Shown here: piece by piece, positions 57,937-64,000 of the stretch | How positions within the stretch are numbered: the stretch's first letter is position 1 | Layout of the letters: every line of letters starts with the position of its first letter | Origin: Bacteroidota bacterium | GTDB lineage: Bacteria; Bacteroidota; JABWAT01 | Assembly (NCBI GenBank): GCA_023151185.1 | Contig: JAKLJL010000012.1 | Coordinates: 1 to 64,000, forward strand | Length of the DNA: 64,000 nt | Direction of reading: 5' to 3' | Program-made: the position numbers and the translations under genes | Notes under the pieces: generated by a model | The model's input: the letters and a program-made list of their open reading frames with translations, nothing else | Database searches by the model: none | What the model was told of the DNA's origin: nothing

Positions 57937-58185
57937 ATGATGGTTTATGCGTATGTTTTAAAAAGTCAGGAAACCGGCCGGTATTATTATGGCAGTTCTG
58001 AGTCGCCTGAAGTGCGTTTGGAAACTGAACATAATAAGGGAAAAGTTAAGGCAACAAAGGCAGGCCTCCCCTGGACTTTAATTTACAGGGAAGAGTTCCT
58101 TACCCGGAGTGAAGCTTACCGGCGTGAACAGTATTTTAAAAGCTGGGCAGGGCGAAGTTGGCTGAAATCAAAAGGTATCACCTAG
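57937..58185 (+). CDS. Small GIY-YIG endonuclease-like protein
   Basis: The 82-residue protein has a compact GIY-YIG nuclease fold. VYAYVLKS and RYYYGSSES supply the tyrosines and the GIY-YIG-like strand pair, PEVRLETEHNKGK carries the conserved arginine and the next helix, LPWTLIYREEF the third strand, and SEAYRREQYFKSWAGRSWLK the final helix with the glutamate that binds metal. It starts at ATGATG after the tRNA terminator. A frame that begins upstream would read through the tRNA and is rejected. Its C-terminus (AAAGGTATCACC, then TAG) ends at a copy of the tRNA variable arm. DNA target is not proven. Confidence 0.85.
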   Translation: MMVYAYVLKSQETGRYYYGSSESPEVRLETEHNKGKVKATKAGLPWTLIYREEFLTRSEAYRREQYFKSWAGRSWLKSKGIT

Positions 58186-58208
58186 ACCGAAAGGTATCGA
58201 AAGAGTTC
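58186..58208 (+). repeat. Copy of the tRNA-Ser variable arm and T-stem start
   Basis: ACCGAAAGGTATCGA (58186-58200) repeats 57852-57866 exactly, followed by two extra A bases and GAGTTC (58203-58208), as in the tRNA. This shows that a second tRNA-Ser 3' half existed or was carried by the element. Confidence 0.85.
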
Positions 58209-58270
58209 TCCAGGGCTCCCGCTTTGCGGGGCCCACGGACCCGTCGTCCCGGTTTTCCGGGACTTGGGGA
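58206..58270. mobile_element. 60-base Y-shaped palindromic insert in a tRNA T-loop copy
   Basis: The insert occupies 58209-58268. It contains two hairpins: GGGC(T)CCCGC-TTT-GCGGGGCCC (58213-58234) and GTCCCGG-TTTT-CCGGGAC (58246-58263). Its ends and flank (TTCTCCAG with CTTGGGGAA) can pair to close a Y-shaped junction. It lies exactly between GTTC and GAAT of the T-loop. No coding potential. Confidence 0.7.
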
Positions 58271-58428
58271 ATCTCTCCTCCTCCGCAAAAAGCCAGTCCC
58301 CCGACTGGCTTTTTAGTTTATCCCGGGGAAAAATGATGGTTTATGCGTATGTTTTAAAAAGCCAGAAAACCGGCCGGTATTAATATGGCAGTTCTGAGTC
58401 GCCTGAAGTGCGTTTGGAAACTGAACAT
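58269..58428 (+). repeat. Second, partial copy of the unit (160 bases)
   Basis: It repeats 57873-58032 with 157 of 160 bases identical: tRNA-Ser T-loop and acceptor end, terminator, and the first 96 bases of the GIY-YIG gene. It breaks off at 58428, before the 3' end of the convergent ApbE gene. Confidence 0.92.
58333..58428 (+). pseudogene. Truncated GIY-YIG pseudogene
   Basis: This is the start of the second GIY-YIG copy. The codons match the first copy except for one T-to-A change that turns the second tyrosine codon of the YYYG motif into TAA (58381-58383), plus two other base changes. The C-terminal 50 codons are missing, so it is non-functional. Confidence 0.9.
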
Positions 58429-58446
58429 CACATTACCCCGGGGAAA

Positions 58447-59430
58447 TCAGGTCAAAACCCTGAAATCAGAAAGAAGGCGTTCAGACTTCCATTCAGGAAG
58501 AAGATCGGGCCTTAAGAACCCGGCAGTTGAAAGTCCGTCTGCAAGGCAGGCCGTTTTTGCCACAACCGATACTGACTTCACCGGTTCGGATGGTTTTCTG
58601 TGTTCAGGATTCATAATATGTCCCCAACTGATCCTGCCGTTGCTCCGTCTGTTTTCGTAGGCACCGGAAGTTGACAGGGCCAGATTGGTTAGCAGGAGGG
58701 TTTCATTTGCTTCTGGCTGGTCCGGGTTTACAATTTCAACGGGCCAGCCATTCTCTTCCGGACCTGAACCCAGCGCATAAACATCCCCGCTGAAATTCAG
58801 AAAAGCCTGATCGTATCCGGCTGAGCGGAGGAAGGAGACCGTATCATCCAGCGCCAGTCCACATCCGATTCCACCCGGATCCAAACCTGATAAGCGGTGA
58901 TTTAAAGTAACGGTGTTTCCTTTGAGAATCAGGTTTTTTATTCCGATGGCAGAGTCCAGCACGGCAAGTTCCCGGTCAGAGGGGAAACTAATCACAGATT
59001 CCGGATCGGACCGGAATCCGAATGCACGCATCACCGGCTCAATGGTGGGATCAAACAGCCCGCCGGTAAGGGTATTCAGCTTTTGGGATTCCTGCAGAAG
59101 GTGAAGAGTCAACGGGTTCACCTGAACAGCTCCGGTTCCGGCCGCAGTATTTATCTTTGACAGGTCTGAACCCGGCAGGAAAACTGACCATAAATTTTCA
59201 AGTGCCCTTAACCTCGCGGAGATTTTCCTTAAGTCCTGCCAGGCGGCAGTTTCATCCGGAGTAAACAGATATATTTGAAAAACTGAGCCCATTGCAAAAA
59301 CACTTCTGGAAATGAGAGTTTTCCGTTCCCCCCCACTGCGGAAATCGGGCACCCAGGCAGAGGCTGACCTGGTAAAGGGGAGCAGCAGCCCTGCCAGTGA
59401 GAGAATCCGGATAAATTCCCGCCGGTTCAT
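58447..59430 (-). CDS. apbE: FAD:protein FMN transferase (ApbE family)
   Basis: The 327-residue exported enzyme attaches FMN to a threonine or serine of target proteins. A Tat-like signal (NRREFIRILSLAGLLLPF) precedes the ApbE domain. Motifs are LSGLDPGGIGCGLALDD, AFLNFSGDVYALG, ALSTSGAYEN, WGHIMNPEHRKP and ADGLSTAGFL (Mg-binding). The lysine that is common in the GGIxKG motif is a cysteine here, which is unusual but may still work. The last gene of a four-gene operon, it overlaps the membrane protein by four bases, and its likely target is the FMN-binding protein two genes upstream. Confidence 0.9.
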   Translation of the reverse strand: MNRREFIRILSLAGLLLPFTRSASAWVPDFRSGGERKTLISRSVFAMGSVFQIYLFTPDETAAWQDLRKISARLRALENLWSVFLPGSDLSKINTAAGTGAVQVNPLTLHLLQESQKLNTLTGGLFDPTIEPVMRAFGFRSDPESVISFPSDRELAVLDSAIGIKNLILKGNTVTLNHRLSGLDPGGIGCGLALDDTVSFLRSAGYDQAFLNFSGDVYALGSGPEENGWPVEIVNPDQPEANETLLLTNLALSTSGAYENRRSNGRISWGHIMNPEHRKPSEPVKSVSVVAKTACLADGLSTAGFLRPDLLPEWKSERLLSDFRVLT

Positions 59431-59927
59431 TTTTTATCCACGGAACGGATAGACTCAACCAGTATGACCACTGCCATCAGTCCGAAAAAAAGAAACATTG
59501 ACATTCCGCTCAGTGCAGTGAGCCAAACAATCCAGTCCATTCCGGGGATGAACCGGAGCAGCCAGACGGATCCAAATGTTGTGATCAGGGCAATCAGTGG
59601 CTCAGTCATAATTACCAGCCTGATCCGGTCAGAAAACCAGCCGGTAAACCAGAACAAACCACCGGTTATAAAAAAGACCGAACTCAGGCCCAGGATATGA
59701 TTATGGGTTGTCAATAAAAGGTCTTCAGCAGATTTTTCAAATTTGATTTCAGAAGACAAATCCTGATTGGGATCCGTTCCTTTGTAGTGATCCCGTATTC
59801 CTGAGGGGGCCAGTTTGGTTTCAACATTCAGAAATGCCAGACCAGTCATAAAGCCTGCTGTTATAATCACTGTATAAATAAAAACAAAACGGCGCACCTG
59901 TTGGGGCCACAGTCTGAGGGTAGTCAT
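59427..59927 (-). CDS. Polytopic membrane protein of the flavinylated electron-transfer operon
   Basis: I do not recognise a named family. The 166-residue protein has four or five membrane segments (VFIYTVIITAGFMTGLAFL; LGLSSVFFITGGLFWFTGWF; LIALITTFGSVWLLRF; ALSGMSMFLFFGLMAVVILV) and a conserved-looking THNHILGLSS motif at the start of helix 2, where two histidines could bind heme or metal. It shares four bases with both neighbours (FMN-binding protein and ApbE), so it is probably the membrane partner that passes electrons to the flavoprotein. This role is inferred from the operon. Confidence 0.75.
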   Translation of the reverse strand: MTTLRLWPQQVRRFVFIYTVIITAGFMTGLAFLNVETKLAPSGIRDHYKGTDPNQDLSSEIKFEKSAEDLLLTTHNHILGLSSVFFITGGLFWFTGWFSDRIRLVIMTEPLIALITTFGSVWLLRFIPGMDWIVWLTALSGMSMFLFFGLMAVVILVESIRSVDKK

Positions 59928-60460
59928 CTGGAATCCTGTAGTGTGTGATAAAACCTGAGAAGTTGTGCAACACCCGCCGTCAGGCTCCGGCAGGAAATGG
60001 TGGCACCGCTGATGTTTCTGATGTTTTTGTTGAGAACCGGGAGATCCCGGGCAGATTTTCCTTCAAATTGAGCTTTGAACACCGGGTAGTCAATTTCCCC
60101 GCCATACGATTCACGGTAGACCAGGACGTCGATGGCCACAATCACTCCGGCAGGGTCTAGAATCAGCAAATAGGTAATTCTGTTTGTTTTTCCCTTCACT
60201 TCATCGATAAAGGCGGTGTAAGCAATACCCTCAGATTGCACCCGGATAAAGGGAATTGCCGCTGAAGAATCAATTTGCCAGGCCGATATCCGGCCGGTTA
60301 TTTGGGCAACCGCTTTCCGGGCCAGAGATTCATATTCAAGTGTAACTTTCGTCCCGGCATGTAAAGCAGGGGACCCTAACAAAAAAGCTACAAGGACACT
60401 GAAGGCTTTCCCTGACCTCGCCCGGAAAAAGGAGGAGGCTGGTAAGAAACTCCAACTCAT
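59924..60460 (-). CDS. FMN-binding domain protein (likely flavinylated)
   Basis: The 178-residue protein has an N-terminal signal (KAFSVLVAFLLGSPALHA) and an FMN-binding domain like RnfG/NqrC. IPFIRVQSEGIAYTAFIDE and the central strands VYRESYGGEIDYPVF are followed by the flavinylation motif NISGATISCRSLTAG, whose threonine is the expected FMN attachment site. The ATG at 60460 is chosen because the porin gene ends at 60465; an upstream start at 60487 would overlap it. ApbE is encoded two genes later. It should carry electrons outside the cytoplasm. Confidence 0.9.
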   Translation of the reverse strand: MSWSFLPASSFFRARSGKAFSVLVAFLLGSPALHAGTKVTLEYESLARKAVAQITGRISAWQIDSSAAIPFIRVQSEGIAYTAFIDEVKGKTNRITYLLILDPAGVIVAIDVLVYRESYGGEIDYPVFKAQFEGKSARDLPVLNKNIRNISGATISCRSLTAGVAQLLRFYHTLQDSR

Positions 60461-60464
60461 AGAT

Positions 60465-61586
60465 TCAGTAAAAATAATAACCTGCACCTAAATTGAGTTT
60501 CTGTTGAAAGGTGGAAATCCCGTTGGAATCAATCCATTGGTAATCAGCCTTCAGGGCCACATTCTCATGGGGCAGCCAGGTGATACCGGCAGTGAATTCC
60601 GTGACTTTTGTTCCTGCAGCCCGGATGGTGGAGGAAGAAAGCGTTTGCTGGGTATTGTAGTGCTCGACCCGTCCGAATAACAGGGCAGACTGCTCACTCT
60701 CGGGGAAAAAGGCTGGGAGCAGGTTGTATCCTGCTTCTATTCCGGTTCCAAACTGGGATTTCCCGGTATTGTTTTTAAACCGATGGGCAAGTTTGTCTGA
60801 GTTGGATATCTGGGAATAAACGCCGGTTATTTTTAAGGAAAGGTCAAATACCTGATACCGGATATCAGCTTCAACCAGATTGAACCGGACACCCGAAAGT
60901 GTATCCCCAAAAAGAGAATTCTGCTCCATTGAGCCGGTATAAAATGAAGCACCGGTCTTTAAGCCGGGAAGGGGAAGCCACTCCAGCCTTCCGGTAAAGG
61001 CCATGTCATCCGATTTTGAATAATATCCGCTTTGCCTGGCATCACGGATACCTTTTTCACTTACCTTCTGGGGGTTCAGTCCCGCAACAGTATAGAACCG
61101 GTAAGTCACTCCCTCGACCGGCTCCCCATATATCCCGATTCCGGCTTCCCGCCAGGTAGTTGGAATCAGGACACGGTCGATTGACGGCCTTTCCACCCCG
61201 TTAAACGTAGGCGGTTCATGGAACTCATTCACAAAACCAACTGGGATCAGCACCAATCCGGTCCGCAGCCCGATTGCCCTTGAAAATTTCAGGTCGATAT
61301 ATGCCTGCTCAAGACTGACCTCAGATTGGGAATTTGAAGATTTGACCTGTGCATGTTCAAGTTCAAATTCTGACTTGAAACTGACCCAGTCATTAAAATC
61401 ATGTCCGGCAAACAACACAAAGCGGTGGAAATCAAACTGACCGGTCCGGTCACTGGCAGGCTTCCCCGGGGAAACTGTGTTTTTATTATAATGAAGCTCA
61501 CCATAGCCCCCAAAAGTAGTTGTACCCTGAGCGTAAACAAGAACCTGGAGCCCGGTAAGAAAAAGAAACGTGGAGAAAACTCTCAT
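60465..61586 (-). CDS. Outer-membrane beta-barrel (porin-like) protein
   Basis: The 373-residue protein has a signal peptide (RVFSTFLFLTGLQVLVYAQ) and a run of amphipathic strands typical of 16-strand porins (FGGYGELHYNK; FHRFVLFAGHDF; TFNGVERPSIDR; AALKADYQW), ending in YYFY with an aromatic last residue. It resembles the porin-like barrels found in FCB bacteria beside redox genes. It is the first gene of the flavin operon and its promoter holds a PerR/Fur-like dyad. It could pass a metal, electron shuttle or flavin substrate. Confidence 0.8.
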   Translation of the reverse strand: MRVFSTFLFLTGLQVLVYAQGTTTFGGYGELHYNKNTVSPGKPASDRTGQFDFHRFVLFAGHDFNDWVSFKSEFELEHAQVKSSNSQSEVSLEQAYIDLKFSRAIGLRTGLVLIPVGFVNEFHEPPTFNGVERPSIDRVLIPTTWREAGIGIYGEPVEGVTYRFYTVAGLNPQKVSEKGIRDARQSGYYSKSDDMAFTGRLEWLPLPGLKTGASFYTGSMEQNSLFGDTLSGVRFNLVEADIRYQVFDLSLKITGVYSQISNSDKLAHRFKNNTGKSQFGTGIEAGYNLLPAFFPESEQSALLFGRVEHYNTQQTLSSSTIRAAGTKVTEFTAGITWLPHENVALKADYQWIDSNGISTFQQKLNLGAGYYFY

Positions 61587-61599
61587 CTTGATACCTTTG

Positions 61600-61616
61600 T
61601 TTAGAATAATTCTAAA
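61600..61616. promoter_or_regulatory. PerR/Fur-like operator (TTTAGAATAATTCTAAA)
   Basis: A perfect 8-1-8 dyad. Its inner 7-1-7 part (TTAGAAT-A-ATTCTAA) differs from the PerR box TTATAATNATTATAA at only one position per half. It overlaps the -7 element and ends 14 bases from the start codon, so binding would repress. Family is inferred from the form; DtxR-type binding is also possible. Confidence 0.6.
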
Positions 61617-61643
61617 TTAAACAGACGGGTTTTTAAAATCAAA
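61612..61643 (-). promoter_or_regulatory. Promoter of the flavin electron-transfer operon (TTTG-N20-TAATTTAG)
   Basis: On the minus strand TTTG (61643-61640), exactly 20 bases, then TAATTTAG (61619-61612), five of six fixed -7 positions. It is overlapped by the dyad at 61600-61616. Confidence 0.65.
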
Positions 61644-61646
61644 TAA

Positions 61647-61663
61647 AATAGAATAAATCTAAA
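61647..61663. promoter_or_regulatory. Second, imperfect copy of the dyad operator
   Basis: TAGAATAAATCTA (61649-61661) is a 6-1-6 inverted repeat with one mismatch per half, very like the first dyad. Its centre lies 47 bases upstream, just before the -33 element, as for cooperative repressor binding. Confidence 0.45.
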
Positions 61664-61821
61664 TAACCATCAGCAATTTGGATTGGATACCCTGATTTTT
61701 GCAGGACTGGGAGTGAACAGACAGATTAAATTTGAATCATTTTCGGCGATTCTGCAGAACCCGGTTGAATTTCATCCTGATGAGGTGAATTTTACCTGAG
61801 TTATCAGAAAGCGGGCCAGCC

Positions 61822-62229
61822 ATGAAGTACTCTGAACTTACCCTCGGGCAGCAGGCCCGGCTAACCAAAGTCTTTACCCGTGAAATGGTACTTGCCTTTG
61901 CAGAATTGAGCGGTGACCACAACCTGATTCATACTTCAGAAGACTATGCTGCCGGAACCCTGTTTAAAAAACCACTTGTTCACGGGATGCTGGTAGCCTC
62001 CCTTATTTCCCGGACTATCGCCGAAAAACTGCCCGGTGTGGGGTCGATCTATATGAACCAGACCCTCTCTTTCAAACTGCCGGTTTTTTTTCAGGATGAA
62101 ATTACCTGCCAGATTGAAGTGACCGGGCTAAATCCGGCCAAAAAAATGGTGACCCTTTCCACTTTATGCCTGAACCAGAACGGGCAGATCGTCATTGAAG
62201 GAACGGCTTTGATAAAAAAAATGGAGTAG
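61822..62229 (+). CDS. MaoC-like (R)-specific enoyl-CoA hydratase
   Basis: The 135-residue protein is a hot-dog-fold hydratase. AFAELSGDHNLIHTSEDYA contains the catalytic Asp and His (SGDHNLIH) with the typical spacing, followed by FKKPLVHGMLVASLISRT, the overhang and acyl pocket, and a long strand LSFKLPVFFQDEITCQIEV. These enzymes hydrate (2E)-enoyl-CoA to (R)-3-hydroxyacyl-CoA, often linking beta-oxidation to polyhydroxyalkanoate synthesis. There is no ribosome-binding site of note. Confidence 0.92.
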   Translation: MKYSELTLGQQARLTKVFTREMVLAFAELSGDHNLIHTSEDYAAGTLFKKPLVHGMLVASLISRTIAEKLPGVGSIYMNQTLSFKLPVFFQDEITCQIEVTGLNPAKKMVTLSTLCLNQNGQIVIEGTALIKKME

Positions 62230-62260
62230 GGAACCGGCAGCTTGCTGGTTCTCACGGGCT
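62230..62260 (+). terminator. Weak hairpin after the MaoC gene
   Basis: GAACC and GGTTC (62231-62251) with an inner CAG/CTG pair form a bulged hairpin, followed by CACGGGC and a T5 run. It may end transcription of the MaoC gene, but the distance to the T run is long. Confidence 0.35.
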
Positions 62261-62311
62261 TTTTCCTCTTCTTTTTACCCGAAAATCACACCAGAATTCC
62301 AAATTCTTTCT

Positions 62312-62319
62312 TACCTTTA
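62312..62319 (+). promoter_or_regulatory. Candidate -7 element TACCTTTA
   Basis: TACCTTTA lies 24 bases before the ATG at 62344, the same octamer as before two other genes here. No TTG occurs 20 bases upstream. Confidence 0.4.
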
Positions 62320-62343
62320 CAGTCCCTCAAAATTTGGAAATCC

Positions 62344-64000
62344 ATGAAAAAACTGACTCTTTCTTTCCTGGTGATACTATGCACTTTTTCGCTTTTCGCC
62401 CAGGGAACCGAAACCTTTACCAAAATTGCTGCAGGCAGCAGCAGCTATTCTGCCCAGGCCTGGACCGGTGATAACGGTCTGCCATGGACTGCCTCAAAAG
62501 CCAGAACAGACCTGACCATTACGGGACCGGCTATTACCATTGATGGCCGGACTGCCCCGGAGAAACTGGAATGCGCCGGCATTCCCGGCGGAATCGGGAA
62601 TCTGACCTTTAATCACCGGCAGGAATTTACCGGATCTGGCGGAACCATAACCGTTAAAATCAACGGGAATGCTGTCGGTACCGAAATACCGGTTTCTGCA
62701 ACCCTGTCGTCTGCAGAACTGAAAGATATCAATATTACCGGCAGTTTTACTCTGACTTTGGAAATCAAAGCAGTGCGGGTATCCATTGATGATATTGTCT
62801 GGACTGCACCCGGCAGTTCGGAGCCAAAGCCGGAACCCACAGAGCACCCGTTGGCTTTTTCATCATCCTCTTTATTTGCTACCGGTTTTACCCTGACCTG
62901 GCAGGATGCCGGAGGTACGACACCTCCCGACGGTTATCTGATCAAGGGAAGTTCCCAAAGTCTGGAATCTATTCTGGATCCGGTTGATGGCGATTCAGAA
63001 CCGGTTTCCGGCTTAAATAAGGTGGTTTCGCAGGGAACCGGCCTGGCCCCTTATTCGGGCCTCAATCCTGTAACCACTTATTACTTCAGGATTTATCCGT
63101 TTACCAACACGGGAGCTGCCATTGACTATAAAACCGATGGAGGCGTTCAGCAGATTTCGGTGACTACTCCTGAGGGCTCAGCCGCCAGGCCAGAGCCCAG
63201 TGCCTACCCAACCACCTTTTCCGCACCCGATCCCTCCCAAACCAGTATTTCTCTGTTGTGGGTGGATGCTGCCGGTGATGTACTGCCAGATGGGTATCTG
63301 GTTAAGGGAAGCCCGGTCGGGTTCGGTGCCATAACCAGCCCCGTTGACGGCATGCCCGAAGAGGATTCAGGGTGGATCCAGAATATAACATCCGGGGTTG
63401 AAACTGCCGTTTACAATGGTCTGACGGCCTCCACGACCTATTATTTTAAAATTTTCCCGTACACCAATTCCGGTGCCGAGATCAATTTCAAAACGGACGG
63501 ATCCATCCCGCAGATCAGTGTAATTACTGCCGCCGGCGGCGGAGGTCAGGGGATTCCGGATGGCTATTATTTGACTGCAACCGGTACGGGTGCAACTCTG
63601 AAAACCAATCTTTACACCATTATCAAGGGCCACACTTCCGTCAGTTACAATTCCCTGTACTCTCACTTCGTTTCAACAGACAGCCGTCCGGATGGGTCGG
63701 TCTGGGATATGTACTCGAATATCAAATGGAAACACGGTTCCAAAACCTGCGGAAGCTATTCGGGTGAAGGTGACTGTTACAACCGGGAACACTCCTTTCC
63801 GGCCTCCTGGTTTAATGACGCCTCACCCATGTACTCAGAACTATTTCATTTGTATCCCACCGACGGATATGTGAACAACCGCAGAAGCAACTATCCGTTT
63901 GGTGAAGTCGGGAATGCAACCTACACCTCACAAAACGGATCAAAACTGGGGCAAAACAAACTTTCGGGATACTCGGGTACAGTTTTTGAACCGTTAGATG
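62344..64000 (+). CDS. Secreted endonuclease I family protein with fibronectin-like repeats (partial)
   Basis: The frame starts at ATG 62344 and stays open to the right edge, so 552 codons are seen and the C-terminus is missing. A signal peptide (KKLTLSFLVILCTFSLFA) is followed by a beta-rich region and two repeats of about 100 residues (PDGYLIKGSSQSLE...; PDGYLVKGSPVGFG..., each ending TTYYF(R/K)I(Y/F)P) that look like fibronectin III-type modules. From about residue 405 it is an endonuclease I (PF04231) domain, with CYNREHSFPASWF, ELFHLYPTDGYVNNRRSNYPFG and GSKLGQNKLSGYSG. T9SS export is likely given the family and lineage. It cleaves DNA outside the cell, probably for nutrients. Confidence 0.9.
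   Translation, partial: MKKLTLSFLVILCTFSLFAQGTETFTKIAAGSSSYSAQAWTGDNGLPWTASKARTDLTITGPAITIDGRTAPEKLECAGIPGGIGNLTFNHRQEFTGSGGTITVKINGNAVGTEIPVSATLSSAELKDINITGSFTLTLEIKAVRVSIDDIVWTAPGSSEPKPEPTEHPLAFSSSSLFATGFTLTWQDAGGTTPPDGYLIKGSSQSLESILDPVDGDSEPVSGLNKVVSQGTGLAPYSGLNPVTTYYFRIYPFTNTGAAIDYKTDGGVQQISVTTPEGSAARPEPSAYPTTFSAPDPSQTSISLLWVDAAGDVLPDGYLVKGSPVGFGAITSPVDGMPEEDSGWIQNITSGVETAVYNGLTASTTYYFKIFPYTNSGAEINFKTDGSIPQISVITAAGGGGQGIPDGYYLTATGTGATLKTNLYTIIKGHTSVSYNSLYSHFVSTDSRPDGSVWDMYSNIKWKHGSKTCGSYSGEGDCYNREHSFPASWFNDASPMYSELFHLYPTDGYVNNRRSNYPFGEVGNATYTSQNGSKLGQNKLSGYSGTVFEPLD

Larger units (their letters stand above)
57873..58268 (+). mobile_element. GIY-YIG/tRNA-associated unit, first copy (396 bp)
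   Basis: This unit runs from the T-loop of tRNA-Ser through its terminator, the GIY-YIG gene, a second copy of the tRNA variable arm and the start of the T-arm, and a 60-base palindromic insert. Its first 160 bases (57873-58032) recur at 58269-58428 at a spacing of 396 bases with three differences. The element boundaries are inferred from the repeat; they lie between GTTC and GAAT of the T-loop. No transposase gene is present. Confidence 0.6.

Overview
The window looks like a chromosomal segment of a Gram-negative bacterium of the FCB (Fibrobacteres-Chlorobi-Bacteroidetes) group, most likely a Bacteroidota or Ignavibacteria-like lineage. Three lines of sequence evidence support this. Secreted proteins carry type IX secretion (T9SS) style C-termini (an NYPNPFNPST motif in the alpha-amylase) and a PorZ-like propeller protein is present. 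LPS and outer-membrane machinery is present (WaaA, LptF, LptG, many lipoproteins, beta-barrels). Several promoters fit the Bacteroidetes form TTG-N20-TAnnTTTG rather than the E. coli form. Base composition is fairly even, gene density is high, many genes overlap by 1-4 bases, and no insertion sequence, prophage, rRNA operon or CRISPR array is seen. Both ends of the window cut through genes for secreted proteins.

Layout. 1-6016: a partial secreted protein, a receiver-domain protein with YceH, an esterase diverging from a rhodanese lipoprotein, then a cell-wall amidase and YajQ. 6164-9493: an LPS operon (heptosyltransferase, Kdo transferase, Gfo/Idh oxidoreductase) closed by a terminator. 9555-13355: an operon with three different ATP-dependent carboxylate-amine/peptide ligase types and a small membrane metalloprotease-like protein. 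13451-22227: ADP-forming acyl-CoA synthetase, a degenerate receiver protein, aromatic amino acid decarboxylase, an SRPBCC-MarR pair, an ECF sigma factor, an M28 peptidase and an MFS transporter. 22331-27965: envelope genes (GT39 glycosyltransferase, PAP2 phosphatase, Lgt, LptF, LptG). 27975-31456: an outer-membrane barrel and lipoprotein pair.

31592-37438 holds small regulatory or stress proteins and an isoprenoid locus (squalene/phytoene synthase-like enzyme with a COG2509 flavoprotein, divergent from a polyprenyl diphosphate synthase). 37450-39508 encodes HPr and Enzyme I without any EII. 39517-45353 is an envelope cluster: a THEP1-type NTPase fused to a membrane domain, a 961-residue peptidase/propeller/barrel protein, a BamB-like lipoprotein and a small membrane protein. 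45457-53177 has a Crp/Fnr regulator, PHP phosphoesterase, ribH, the PorZ-like protein, an aldo/keto reductase, PhzF, a methyltransferase and an EamA transporter. 53547-55955 is a T9SS-exported alpha-amylase behind a LacI-type operator.

The two most interesting places are near the right end. At 57684-58446 there are two tRNA genes. The second (tRNA-Ser) is followed by a small GIY-YIG nuclease gene, a copy of the tRNA-Ser 3' half split inside its T-loop by a 60-base Y-shaped palindrome, and a truncated second GIY-YIG copy. This looks like a tRNA T-loop-targeting mobile unit in partial tandem. At 58447-61663 there is an operon for a flavinylated extracytoplasmic electron-transfer system (outer-membrane barrel, FMN-binding protein, membrane protein, ApbE) whose promoter is overlapped by a PerR/Fur-like 7-1-7 dyad, suggesting iron or redox control. 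All functional calls rest on reading motifs in the sequence; no database search was run.
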